64,000 bases of DNA, from contig CAXIPT010000005.1 of the NCBI GenBank assembly GCA_964030475.1, positions 6,211,714-6,275,713 of the forward strand. Direction: 5' to 3'. Shown here piece after piece: positions 20,601 to 32,266 of this stretch (its first letter is position 1; each line of letters opens with the position of its first letter). Source of the stretch: Tethya wilhelma. Taxonomy: Eukaryota; Porifera; Demospongiae; Tethyida; Tethyidae. The notes below the pieces were generated by a model. It saw only the letters and a list, made by a program, of their open reading frames with translations. It searched no databases and was not told the DNA's origin. The position numbers and the translations under genes were made by a program.

Positions 20601-22918
20601 ATAGCAGGTGTAAGGATAGGTAAGACAATACATCAACACACACGCATGCACACATAATATTGCCTGTGCTTGTCCCTCACAAGAATGGAACCCATCAACA
20701 AATAGCATTCTTTAGTTTTCTCAGAGGCACTTGCAAACATCACAGAGGGGGTGTCGAGGGATGGTAAACGAGTTAAAACAGAAAATGATATCATTAGAAA
20801 GACATTATACAGCTGACTGTTTCCACAGTGTGGGCAAAGAGGGACCTAATATGGAGTGACACGAGAGTCACTGCCAAGCATCAGGGAATGACTTTAAGAA
20901 GTTGGCCGTTCAAGTCACCAGAAGAATTTACTCTCCAAGCAAAGAAGCTGGGTAGAGTCAGACCCAAACCACCGAGCAGAAGTAGCATTTGAAGTGGCTT
21001 ACACTAAAGCATTGTGAATGTGTGTAGAGGCTTGTCTCTGGTCCATTGAGAGAGAGAATATATGGTATGCATTCACACACTGAACCGTAGTGAAACCAAT
21101 GTAGACATACACACAGGTATGCTGTGCTACAAGGCTGCGATTTCATAACCAAATTCGGCAGCAGAAAAAACACAATATAATTAATGTAATGCAATTCAGA
21201 GCAACAATAGGTGGTCAAGAATTAGGCCAATTAACTCATTAAGAGGAGATCACCCTTTCCATTTCATTAACCCATGCTCCCAACGACCATGCCAAGATCC
21301 CACGAGAGCAGCTCAGAGAACAGACACACACACACAAACATCCAGGGAAATAACCCCCCCTTTGATAATGCCCGACAGCTGCCCAATGACTGGGCAAACT
21401 AAATCATTTCCTATCTCAGAAAGGCACACAGTCGGAGGCTCCCACCACCGAATACAGGAAGTCCGGGACTAACTTGAAATAGTCGTGGTTTATGAAGGAA
21501 TGTGAAACACTTTGACGACAAATTATACAAATCCAACAATAGCGGCAATAACATTACTATATATGGTAAAGACATTAGGTGTCCCCCACTACTTAATAAC
21601 ATCAATTGAAACGGAAAAGAGACAGAGAGTTTCACAATTCAACCATCAGCATTCCTTGTGCTTGTGAAGGCCTTCATCACCATAGCTACCAACAGATCAA
21701 ACTGCCATGAATCATCAACACACACACACACAAGGTGGATATAGTACTACGTACAACAATGGAATGCAAAACTACTTGAATCGTAGTGAGTAGCTACTAC
21801 AGTAGCAACACCAGTTGAACAAATTAGGTTATCAGTTAGAGTGTACTCCTTTCCAACTTTAGCAACTAGCTATCTGTCCAAGACAAGGCTAGCCAATAGC
21901 CAGCAACCAGGAATGTCTCAATCAGCAGACAGCTATATAGCTAGCATCAGTAGGTACAGTTCTAGTTACTAGTCATTATAATTTGTTATTGTCAGGTTAT
22001 TCCAATTAGCCCAGCAGCTGGATATGTCTCCATGTGCAATTGTTTCACATACACACATACACACACATACTCACTCACTTGGTTGCCAGCCAACTGGTGA
22101 CACTGTAGCGCAGGCTTGACTGATCCGATGGGCATATCGAATAAGAGTTTCTGGAGACACAGATCCTTTCTTGGCCTGTTCGATGGACTCCAACTTCTGC
22201 TTACCATGGAAGACAGCTAGCTCCTGAGAAAGAGAACACATAATAATGATATAGTCGACTCATTGTTTCTCTCGTCTCACTAGTATCTTTTCTGCATCTT
22301 GTAGACGTGCTTGAAGGTCTCGGATCTCTTGGCCACGCTCCTCTAGCTCCTCCCCCACCACACCCATCTGCCGTTGCCTGCTGCGCATCTCCAATGCTAC
22401 AAGCAATAATTATTATGCAAAATTATATGCATCACGTCTTAGAGGTGTATTATGTCTAACCAGTCTCTGTGAGTGTTTGAATCTCTTTGTCCCGTTCCAA
22501 CAGCTTATCTAGTACCTGCAATCATGGATATTATAGCTTACTCGACGCTGCAATTAAGCAATATGAGGTAGCATCAATACACTGTTTCACATGCTATAAG
22601 TTCATGTGACGACCCTTTACCCATATTGTGTAATTTATGTGTGTGTCATAATTTTACCGTGGAGAACATTTGTGATTGTTGAGGGTCACTTGATTTCATG
22701 TCTCCATTTATCATCTCTAGTAATTGCCTGGAATTTTATATAACGACATTCATATTTATTTTGTAACTAGTAGACACACATAGCCTAGACCTCATCCAAA
22801 CACATACATTTTTCTATGATCTAGAGTTTTTATATTGTTATTCTTACTTGGTGAGAGAGCCAACATCATTCAAACTAGCCTGCATTCGAGTCTTCACTGA
22901 GTTGGGATTCGCCGCCAT
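17680..22918 (-). CDS. MED4: Mediator complex subunit 4
   Basis: This is a Mediator middle-module subunit that relays activator signals to RNA polymerase II. Exons: 22848-22918, 22658-22727, 22461-22515, 22281-22396, 22079-22223, 19560-19727, 17825-17946 and 17680-17742. All phases agree, giving 269 residues (human 270). The N-terminal half is a coiled coil ([10 protein letters not shown]...[14 protein letters not shown]). The diagnostic region is [14 protein letters not shown] followed by [20 protein letters not shown], as in vertebrate MED4. The C-terminus is an acidic serine-rich tail ([12 protein letters not shown]). Introns 5 and 6 are unusually long for this window (about 2.35 and 1.6 kb). 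They contain mostly non-coding DNA, apart from a possible nested gene at 18526-18759. The start is divergent from SAP130. Confidence 0.95.
18526..18759 (-). CDS. Possible nested small gene in MED4 intron 6 (unknown)
   Basis: A 77-codon open frame starts with ATG at 18757-18759. It reads through a hydrophobic-aromatic segment ([20 protein letters not shown]) and ends in a 12-base tandem repeat coding for [16 protein letters not shown] serine/arginine units, then ISREL and a stop. A good TATAAAA lies at 18850-18856 on the same strand, 91 bases upstream of the ATG. It lies within the MED4 intron and on the same strand. I do not recognise a family. It could be a recently born or lineage-specific gene, or a chance frame; the TATA box and the repeat coding are the only support. 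Confidence 0.3.
   Translation of the reverse strand: MNRVKTATVKKYAKVAYTRFDMCVSTLFSPFAGVLYTVSVFEKGPEKHSRPDSRASSRASSRASSRASDRSSISREL
18850..18856 (-). promoter_or_regulatory. TATA box candidate for the nested ORF
   Basis: The minus strand reads TATAAAA within GCTGTGCTATAAAACACG, at a suitable distance for a short 5' leader before the ATG at 18759. No other start codon intervenes in that frame. Confidence 0.35.
19728..22078. other. MED4 intron 5, no gene seen
   Basis: This is 2.35 kb of intron with short CA/GT runs and no open frame having convincing codon structure or family similarity on either strand. Frames in it are interrupted and compositionally random. Confidence 0.6.
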
Positions 22919-23582
22919 CTTTCTTTGTAAATTTGAGCGCGGGAAATGCACAACAAATGGCGCGCGCGCGGGGCATCCGTTCAAAAAAATTGCTGACGAT
23001 GCACAAATAGTTTGTGGTTTACAAAACAGACCAATCAGGATCAAATACACAGTGGCTCCGCCCACGTAACGTGACTAATATTGATTCTCATCAACTGCAC
23101 AACTGTGTCAAGAAAGCCTCACATGTTGAAAATAGTAGCAAGTGCTCAAAAGTCAAGCTATCTTGTAAATTATTAGAAAAGTTTGTGCTATTCGTTTAGC
23201 GTAGGACAGGCACTTGTGTCGGGTTTGTGAACTCAAAGATCGTTCGTCGCTCAAGCAGGACAAGAGCCTTTACAAGTGAAGCCGTACAATCCGTCAGCAA
23301 GTCAGTTTGAGCCAAGAAGCACTCTTGTAGTCGAGTGTTCGAGCTGCTACAAGGTGAGTACGCATCTGTCTGAGTTGGCGATTGAAATAGAACCGTGTTT
23401 GAATGCTAACTCGTAGTAATTTGTTATCCCTTTTTGGAATTTAACCTTTCAGGACTCGTGTAGCTAGGCGTAGCGACCACCCTTCCTCTAAATTGCTTTT
23501 TGAGATGATCCCTAGACTGTAAGAGACTCCGTCGTGTTAAAAGCTTTCAGAGACAAGAAAGAACGTGTGTGATAGCCTACAA
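22919..23582. promoter_or_regulatory. Divergent promoter MED4 / SAP130
   Basis: The start codons of MED4 (22918, minus) and SAP130 (23583, plus) are 664 bases apart and point away from each other. Next to MED4 lies TTTGAGCGCGGGAAA (22932-22946), a good match to an E2F-type site, followed by a GCGCGCGCG run. On the SAP130 side an untranslated exon appears to end at 23353 (AAG before GTGAGT). It would be joined to 23453 after a CTTTCAG acceptor, giving a 5' UTR intron 23354-23452. Confidence 0.55.
22932..22946. promoter_or_regulatory. E2F-like site in MED4 promoter
   Basis: GCGCGGGAAA in its context matches the E2F consensus (TTTSGCGC/GCGGGAAA). It lies 14 bases outside the MED4 start codon. 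A closely similar TTTCCCGCG motif is present twice upstream of TM9SF (54636-54679). Confidence 0.4.
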
Positions 23583-24552
23583 ATGAGCGAAAAAAGCCGA
23601 AAGTCAGAGGTGAGTTATTCTATTTAAGACACACCATTTCAACACTCCTCTATCCAAACTTGTATCAATAGTGACTAGCGGTTAATAAAGCTCGCTCTCA
23701 CCTCTTTGGAGTGAGTGTTTTATTGAATTACCAACCCGCTGTTTATCACTTATCTACTCAGCATTAATTTGTAAGTTCTGAAGAAGCTTGGCCATTTGCA
23801 TAATCTCCCTCCCTTGATACATCCATGATGTGTGTATGTGTGTGCTTCCCCAGCCTCATGAATATCATTAACCTATGCTTAATTATGTAGTGGGAAGCAT
23901 TCTGCATGCACACAATGTATCTTTGCAAGAAAATGGACACTGTTTTTCGATCAGCCTTTTGTGTGAAGTAGGCCATAGAGTGTTGTGAGTAATGGTCTGT
24001 AGTCGTGGAGTATTTATCGCCTCAAACAATGGTGGCGTTGTAAGCACCTAAACAAGTGATAGTAGCTTGTCTTGCTGCAGTATTTAGTCATTACTCTCCT
24101 AACAATCAGTCATGCACAAATCTGTTTCGTTGTTGTTGTTATTTTAATTTTCTTCTCTCTTTCTTTGTTCATTCTGGGATAATTTTTTTGTTATTAAATT
24201 TTTTCATAACTTACTTTTTCCCTCTCTCTCTCTCTCTCTAGGATCATCTTAAACCAGCCCGTGGGTCAGCAGCTTCCTCTAGTCTTCCCCAGCTAGGAGG
24301 GCCCCCTGGAATGGTCCCCCATCACTCCCCCTACAGCTTACCCCCGGATGGGATCTCACTGCACCCCTCCCACCCATTGACGTACGGTATCATGAGACCA
24401 TCGATTGGTCTGAGACCGGGAGCAATGTCTAACGACTTAGGACCACCAATATTCATGCCATGTTAGTTGATGGGATATCTATGTACGATAATTTGTTTTA
24501 CAAACGTATACACGCACTCTCTCACTGTCACACACAATTCTTTCTCTCACAC

Positions 24553-24598
<46 letters not shown>

Positions 24599-26714
24599 TG
24601 CTTTCACACACATAGCACTAAATCTAGGTGTTCCAAAGCAGCAACAACACTCTGTATCGTCCATCTCACAAACACCTCCATCAACTCATACAAACACTAA
24701 AACGAAGCACAACAGCTTGGCTCAAAACACCCCCTACATGCAAGACATCATGTTCCCCTCGGTCTTCCATCACACCAGCGCTATGCCCCACGGCGTCCCA
24801 ACCTCCTACATCACTCACCAGAGCACCCCGCTGCCCTCTGCCATGAAGCAACAACCTTCCTCCCCCTCCAGTAGCATGGCCAAGCCACTCTCACTGGCCA
24901 ACAAGACTGGAAGTGGAAGTAGCACTGTTGTTAGACCCACTCCCAAAATACAGACGACCACATCCACATCAAAAGGAATGACGTTGGTAAACTCTAAAGG
25001 GGAAGTCCCCAATGCTGGCGGCCTCGCTGCGTACCCTCCCCCTTACCTCTCGGCTAGTCACCAGGGACTGATAAGCTCCGCCCCCACCCATTCGATGGGA
25101 ACCCTCTCCAAGATGTTGATGACACCTTCGTCCCAACCCACCACTGCCAGACAGACAAAGCCACTCGGAGGGACAGAGGCATATGGACACTCACTATCAG
25201 GACAGACTCTAGCAGGACAGACATTAGCAGGACAAGGACAGCAAGGCGGTGGTTTAGCAGGACAAAAATCAGGTACTGGCAAAAAGTTCTTAATAATTTG
25301 TATAGCATAGTATTTAATAATCTCTGTTTTGTCTGGTAGTAATGGTGTGTGTGTGTGTCTTAGTAGATTGTCACCAATTATCTTTCTTCTGCAGTCGATG
25401 GCTACTCGTTGAGTGGGCGTGGCACTTTAATGGGTCAGATGATATCGTCCACTACCCTTGCCACTAGCGGACAGGCATCATCCACAGGTGAGTTGTACAG
25501 ACCAGCCTAATTCACCTTTCTGTTCATTGATGTGCATCCATTCTCTCTTTGTCACGCACACACATTCAATTATGACATTTCCTATTCCAGCAACATTCAC
25601 TGATACAAAAGTGGAACGGTAAGTGATATGTAAAGCAAGCCTTCTAAATTTACTGTATAATTATAGTATGAACGTGTTGAAGTTTCATATTTTACTCTCT
25701 CTCTCTCTCTCTCTTCAGTCCTCCTCAACCATCAGCGGCACTGTCCCAGCAGGCCCCGCCCACCTCCTCTGTGCCCCCTGCACAGAGTCAACCCACCTCA
25801 GCTCGTGGAGGAGGGGAGAAGTTGACCACGGCAGAGAAGGCCTCCAACATCATCATCAGTGTCCCGGGATTGACCGGGAAACACATCGCAGCCATCACCA
25901 ACAACACCACGTCTGTGCAGCAGTCCGAGGAGGGCTCCCATTCTGCCTACACCTCCTCCCCCATCTCACAGCACTCCGGGGGGCTGTCCAATCACACGCC
26001 CCCCTCTAAACCAACCAGCGGAGAGTATGTGGTCAATCAACCTTTGAACCCTGAATCAGGATTGGGAGTTCATCCACAGCAGAAGACCAACATGATATTT
26101 CACGGTCCATTGCCTCCGGGACATCCCTACGTGGGAGGGGGACAGCTCCCTGGGGGGATTCCCCCTGCTCCGCACATCACTGGTGTTGCCATGGCAACCA
26201 CAAACTCCTCCTCTTCCTCTCCTCACCAACCGTCTGGGCCCAGTGTGATGGGGTCGCCAGGAAACCACACCCTCTCCAGTCCAAATTCCTCTCCTCGACC
26301 TCGTATTCTACGGACAAAGAGAACGCTAGATGGGTAAGACAGATGTGAAGTTAGTGGACAACTGTAGGTTGTGACAGATTTTAATTTTGTCTAGTAAAAG
26401 TATAACTATGAAATAATGTACAGAATTGATGAAAAATTCCCTATAAAGTCCGAATTATCCATTGTCATGGCATTGTTTAAAGGTTGCAATTATTACTTAT
26501 GTTGGAATTGTCTCATAATACCCATTTTTGTTCTGACACATTATGTGCAGGAGTTGGAAGATGGACGGCCAGACCAACCCCCCTCACAACCCTGGCTCCC
26601 CTCTCTTCAACAAACTGAGACAAGACCTTGGGTATGTGTACCACTAGCACAACATTCATTGTCTTACAGCTAGTCAGTTATGAGATCATTATCGTCTTAA
26701 AGATACATCTGAAA

Positions 26715-26764
<50 letters not shown>

Positions 26765-29245
26765 CAGTGCTGCTAAATCTCTGAGGAGTGCGTATCATGG
26801 TAGCGGTGGGTACAACAGCGAGACCGTTCCCCTCAGTCCCACGTCCTCGGACACTGACCTCCCGACCTCAAACCACGTTGGTCCCGTCAAGGTTGAGCCC
26901 ACAGACCTGACGGCTTCTCCAAGGAAGAAACCACGGAAACAAAATGTGTAAGTGAACAGCTATATATAATAATTATAGCACTGCTTGTTATTTTTTCTAC
27001 TGACAAGAGTAGTGAAAGTTTTCAGTACCCAAGTTTCCTGGTTTACAGCACTCTGTGTTTCTCTGGATGTATTGACATATTCAGATCAGGAAATCTTTTG
27101 CCGTTGATTTTGCTAAAAGTTTTCCCATTTTTCTATATATCTATTGTGTGTGTTATAACTAATTCCTTCCCCCCCTCTCATTAGTGTTGCTAATGACGAC
27201 CAGTATGCTAGGAATGTCCTACTGGTTGTGTAATAATTAATTCATTTCCTCCCTCTCATTAGTGTTGCTAATGACGACCAGTATGCCAGCAATGTCCCCG
27301 ATGGGTACCTGGATCCCCTCTCCTCCTCGTCCGGCGGGGAGGGAGGCGGCCATTGGCACCTCCTGGACGAACTACGGAAACCACCTCTGACACACCTCCA
27401 TAACTCGGTGACCACAAGGAGCCATAGGAGCAAGGGAGAGGGGAGTGGCTTAGGTAAGATGGGAGTGGAGACAATACAGGCTTAATTGTTGATTGATGGT
27501 GTAAATGTGAGATAGCGATCGCAATTCCTAGCCTTATTCCCTAGCTGCTTTTGGATATGCAATTTTTATTAATTGTCCACACTCGTGCAATACTAGAAAT
27601 ATCACTTTGTGACCATTGACTCTACCCAGTTCAGGCTGCATACTGTATGGGTCTAACTATAAACTTTTCTGTAGCCCTCTTTAGAGCAACTATTTCATGA
27701 ACTGTTTCCTCTTTCTCTCTCTCTCTCTCTCTCTCTCTNCCTTCAGATGCCAAGGACACTGATATGTTCTACTTGTCTCAAATGAGGAGATGCCCGTATC
27801 CCATCAATGGAGTGTACAAGCTCCACCACAGAGCAGCCAGGAACCACTTTCAGAGGCATGCCGACATCAAACACAGAGGTGTGTGTGTGTGTGTGTGTGT
27901 GCGCTACCCTTATGTGCCTGCTGGCCTATTTCTTATCTCTAAAGCGTGTTCACCAAAATTAGTATCTTTTAATGCATTGCACATCAAACTATTTGCTTGT
28001 TAAAATAAAACTCGTAGCCTTCATTGCTTTTTATCATAACCTAGAATTGTTGTACGATGCAATGCAGTATATTGTTAGCTACATCAGTTTGTTGATGTAT
28101 TGTGTTCATTCACATGCTGCTGTCGTCACTTGCAGAGGAGGAGAGACTGAATCCCTTCGATCTGGCCTCCTCTAGGAAGTCTTGGCAGAGATGTCCCGGG
28201 TGGAAGCTGCAGCACTTCAGCACACAGCTGGATGAAATGGTAAACTGCTATTATAATTCTTATTGTTATGTATTTGACTCCTCTAATTACACACTTAATG
28301 AATTAATTAATAATGAAGGTGTGTGGTTGTGTTAATTTTGTAAATAATTTGCTTGGCCTAACTTGTAGAATCAACAAAGGATATTTTGTCAGACGTTTTG
28401 ATCTCAAGTTGTTCATATTTGTTGTCTTCTCTCTTCCCTTGCAGCTGAGAGTGGAGGAAGGTGTCTTGAAGCTAATGGAGAGACTGGAGGAGAGCATGAA
28501 CAACCTCGAGAAGACATCAACCTGTGAGGTGGACCAGGAGTGTGTGGACTCCTTCAGAGAACTGCTGCAGGTACGTATGTGTGATGTGATGTTGCTACCA
28601 AACTGCAGCCTTGTTTACTAGGCTCTCTCTCTCTCCCTCTTACAAAAGGAAGGGGGAGGACCCTGGTATTGAGGATAGCTAATGACAATAGTTGCTGAGT
28701 GTCTTAGTGTGAGGCATGTAATTGTGCATGATGAAAATGGTGCCAATTTGGCAATAAATGTTCCGGTTGTGCATTTGTCAGGATTTAAATTTGATGCCCT
28801 TTACCAATCCGTGTCACTGACATGTATGCAAGTGCTATAAAGCATGCACCAGAGGAGGTGAACGACAGCTATGTGTCATGCTAAACTGGTATTTTTTGCT
28901 GCACATGGTCATTTTAGTACTTAAGCTCCTAGTTTCACATGCAACTTGTATTGTGCTGAGCTGGCACTTTGATAATTATTGCATACCATGCACATGACGT
29001 ACTGACGTGCACTAAAATGCCAGCTCAGCATGACACACGGCTGTTGTACCTCCTCTGGGCATGCTCAGAACACTGTGATGGTCACTGGAGTGCTCACAGA
29101 TTACAATACTTAGATCCTCTAGCTAACTACACTGTTATTACAGCCTGCTTGCTATCACTCTTGCAGAATGATCCAGGGAATTCGCATTCAAAAGCAGTCA
29201 GCTGCTAGAATCAATGATTGTTCAGCTGAAATTGACAATTTGTGA
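23583..29245 (+). CDS. SAP130: Sin3A-associated protein SAP130
   Basis: This is a subunit of the mSin3A histone deacetylase corepressor complex. Exons: 23583-23609, 24242-24461, 24616-25272, 25395-25487, 25591-25618, 25719-26333, 26551-26631, 26768-26947, 27263-27453, 27747-27878, 28136-28239, 28445-28570 and 29177-29245. All thirteen join in phase (840 residues; human 1048). The long middle is low-complexity Ser/Thr/Pro/Gln with a GQTLAGQ repeat, typical of SAP130. The conserved C-terminus starts at the nuclear localisation-like ASPRKKPRKQ. It continues with the YPINGVYKLHHRAARNHFQRH block and the WKLQHFSTQLDEM coiled-coil region that binds mSin3A. The protein ends at NDCSAEIDNL, earlier than vertebrate SAP130. 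An upstream decoy acceptor at 27185 and a tandem acceptor at 29167 are discussed as findings. Confidence 0.9.
27160..27298 (+). repeat. 78-base tandem duplication of a splice acceptor and exon start
   Basis: The sequence CCCTCTCATTAG followed by TGTTGCTAATGACGACCAGT occurs twice with a 78-base period, with acceptors at 27184 and 27262. The second copy opens the real SAP130 exon. The first, if used, gives fifteen codons and then TAA at 27231-27233. Confidence 0.85.
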
Positions 29246-29704
29246 TGCATTCAGTGTTATTTATAATTGTGGAGACTCTTCGATATACTGTAAATATAGA
29301 AGGCTTTTCTAGCCTTGTATTCATGAAGGAGGAGCCTGGGCATCAGGGAAAAAGGCCTTTCAGCTTCTCTAGCTAAAGAATATACTTGGATAGCTGATTT
29401 CTTGGTAGCTAAGCCATTATGCAGTAGATAGTATAGGCTAGGCCTTTTGTAGAAGCCTGGAGAAGCTGTTTTCACAAAATTACTTTTTACGGTGCGGTGT
29501 TAATTACATTCCATTTCGCGTATGATTACGTCACTTACATTGGATCAATTAACTGCATTCCATTTAGCGTCACGCCCTCAATGAATCTCATTAACGAAAC
29601 CCAACTGACATTTTCTATCAGTAATGTTTCTGGTATAAATAGGGACGTGTTACTATACATAGTAAGTGTGTTAGTGTAGCGGGGCTATACGGCAGGAGTC
29701 AAAT
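29246..29704. other. Spacer after SAP130, with a decayed palindromic repeat end
   Basis: This holds the SAP130 3' UTR and intergenic DNA. Near 29309-29345 it has a remnant resembling the CCCAGGC palindromic element (TAGCCTTG...GGAGGAGCCTGGG). No gene is seen. GGGGCTATACGG just before 29700 could be part of the next promoter. Confidence 0.4.
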
Positions 29705-31008
29705 ATNATCGACTATGGAGAGTATTTTGACTATGCTGTCACCTCACTGTGTGTGGCTCTGAGTCTACCCTACGTCAGCGCCAGTTCCTATGGCCACACA
29801 GCTGTTGCCGAGTGCTACCCCGCGGTGGAGCAGCCCCCCAGGGGGCCATGTTGGGCCTGCAACAATGCTCCAGCTAACAGCGATATTTTGGACCAACTTA
29901 CTCCTGATAAGATACTTGGATTGAAGAACCTTAGCTTCCTACCTAAGGTAAGTTAGTAATAATTTTCGATGGTTAGTTTTATTATCTTTCTGTTTCATTT
30001 CCAGGATAGCTACATGCCGTCCAATCAAGATGTTGGTTCGTCAGTTCTCCCATGTACGTTGGGTGCTACCTTGACAACAGGGGCGTGGCTTAACAGTCTC
30101 CATGGTTACACCATACCTAATTGGATGTCATGTGACTTTATTTCGTTTCAACTGTTCTCCTATCCCTCCGAGCACAACACTGGCTGTTTGATATGCAAGA
30201 ATGCACCCAAGTAAGTTTACTAGTGAGAATACTGAATCATTAGCAATAGTTTACTAGTGAGAATACTGAATTATTAACAGTAGTTTACTAGTGAGAATAA
30301 TTAGCAATAGTTTACTAGTGAGAATACTGAGTAGTTTACTAGTGAGAATACTGAATTACAGTAGTTTACTAGTGAGAATACTGGATCATTGGCAATAGTT
30401 TACTAGTGAGAATACTGAACCATTCGCAATAATTTACTAAGTAGAATACTGAATCTCTTGATATACTGAGGAAGAATACTGAATCACTCGCAGTGATATA
30501 CTAGTCTAATAACTAACTCCCCAGACACTCCTCCTCCATTGTGGCCATCTACTATGGCACAGAGACGCTCTCCCTGGCCACTGTAGCAGGGAACACACTG
30601 CCTTCTTCTCCCGAGTGTACCATTACCAACCCAGCCTCCGAGAGCCATCTTGAGGCAGCTAGGAAGAGACTGGCCCCTCTCTCTGGACTAGGGGGAGAGG
30701 GAGAGAGAGTCTTCCTACCAGCCATACCCACTGCAGAATTGCAATACAGGTGAACAGGTGACGACTAGTTAACTATAAAATTACACTATACAAGTGGGTA
30801 AATTTGGTAAGAATTAAATTTGGTGAACTGGTGAATTATTCTTCAAATCGCTAAACTAAAAATCACAGAAAGTTTTATTCGCATGTAAACAATGCAGCGT
30901 GCAGAATTAAATTAGCCAATCATGCTAAAATGGGAATTTGCCAAATTTTAAGCCCGCCAGATTTACCTGCTATAAGGTATGTCAATTTACATTATTATTG
31001 CTTACTAC

Positions 31009-31058
<50 letters not shown>

Positions 31059-31416
31059 ATTGCAGTCCACCTAAACAAGCTGATGTTGCACAACTTCCTG
31101 AACAGCTGCAGAAACCTCTGCTAAAATCAGCTGGTGGAGCCACACAGGCAATCAGAAGGTTGGTTGAGGAACTTAAAACAAAAACATACGACATTTTTAC
31201 ATTCCCCACCTGCACCATGTACCTCACACCCACACACATCACATCCCTCACACCCTCACACCCTCACACCCTCACACCCTCACATTCCACAGTGGTGATC
31301 GTTCCTGCATCCTGCCCACCGCCACTGGATGCTATAGACTCAAGGGGTGTGGTAATTATGTCAATGTGGGTGGAGACAGCCACGCCTACCAGGGATTCCC
31401 AACCAAACAGCTAGAA
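29705..31416 (+). CDS. Conserved gene of unknown family (3' partial)
   Basis: Five in-phase exons: 29705/29708-29947, 30005-30210, 30525-30749, 31066-31158 and 31293-31416. The frame opens at AT-N followed by ATCGACTATGG. If N29707 is G, it is a start codon and the protein begins MIDYGEYFDYAV. Visible blocks are YVSASSYGHTAVAECYPAVE, cysteine pairs in PCWACNN and GCLICKN, VAIYYGTETLSLATV, and GCYRLKGCGNYVNVGG. These blocks look conserved and are probably a structured, possibly metal- or cofactor-binding enzyme domain. I cannot name the family. A donor (GTGAGT) follows the last exon, but no further exon is found before the repeats at 31681 and N32141, so the 3' end is missing. Confidence 0.7.
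30212..30500 (+). repeat. Intronic minisatellite, about 34-base unit
   Basis: GTTTACTAGTGAGAATACTG is repeated at least seven times with variable spacers (ATCATTAGCAATA and relatives), decaying towards the right. The array starts at the splice donor itself (AA/GTAAGTTTACTAGTGAG). Confidence 0.9.
30785..30978. mobile_element. MITE, family B
   Basis: It begins near CTATACAAGTGGGTAAATTTGG and ends near CCAGATTTACCTGCTATA, giving inverted terminal repeats. It lies in the intron before exon 4 of the unknown gene. Other copies: 1-120 (partial), 44683-44824, 57393-57556. Confidence 0.7.
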
Positions 31417-31680
31417 GTGAGTTTGATCATTGAAACAGTTGAGTGTCATTTCATCATGCCTGCCTGTTGATCAGCCAGGTATGCCTGACATGGTATATAG
31501 TCTCCGACTGTTTCAGCAGTCACAGTATTGTCTGTTACACATTCTTTAGTGTTCTTTTGATGAAGCAGCTTAACTCACAAAGTGTGAATTAACTAGAAAA
31601 ACACATAACTATCATAATGGTCTTTAATTTGTTCATGCTTCTGTTAATTGAAAATCGATAATTTCTGCGACATTATATTA

Positions 31681-32017
31681 TTTGGAAGTAATAAGCATAA
31701 TAGACAACTTGAGAAGCATAATAGGCAGATTTTGGAACATAATTGGGCCATTCTTTGAGTATAAAGAAAGAAAAACAGGCAGAGTCTTGAGCATAATCCA
31801 TCAGGGCCTAATATTGTATGTCCCATGTCGCATTGACGCATGTTACATGTTGCATGTTACATGTTGCATGTTGCATGTTGCATGTTGCATGTTGGTAGGT
31901 ATTTGGTAGTAATAAGCATAATAGACAACTTGAGAAGCATAATAGGCAGATTTTGGAACATAATTGGGCCATTCTTTGAGCATAAAGAAAGAAAAATAGG
32001 CAGAGTCTTGAGCGTAA
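31681..32017. repeat. Two 116-base direct repeats around an ATGTTGC/ATGTTAC satellite
   Basis: Copies at about 31681-31796 and 31902-32017 are nearly identical (both contain AGTAATAAGCATAATAGACA and GGCCATTCTTTGAG). Between them, at 31847-31895, TGCATGT units are tandemly repeated. No gene is apparent. The block ends shortly before a short TAA repeat and N32141. Confidence 0.85.
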
Positions 32018-32266
32018 GGCCTAATTTCTGTACATCTAATAATAATAATAATAATAATAAAGCAGATAGGGTTGTTTAATAACTAAATATTATTGCAACA
32101 GAAAATTTGCTGATCTCTCTTAAATCAAGTTCGCCTGTATNTTGTGTTGTTTAACATCACCACAAACCTCAACCGGAAGTCTTACAAGTTTGCGCATGTG
32201 TAAAGTATGCGCGGGCTCTTTGCTGCAACTAGACAGCTGGATTGCATTTATTTTTGCAAAAGAACG

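Noticed and set aside
24969..25308. Minus-strand frames of 70-84 codons opposite SAP130
   Set aside because: They are shadows of the large SAP130 exon 24616-25272, whose plus-strand frame is continuous with neighbouring exons.
30212..30500. CRISPR-like array (regular repeats with variable spacers)
   Set aside because: The genome is eukaryotic, the repeat is imperfect, spacers are near-identical and A/T-rich, and it lies inside an intron. It is a minisatellite.
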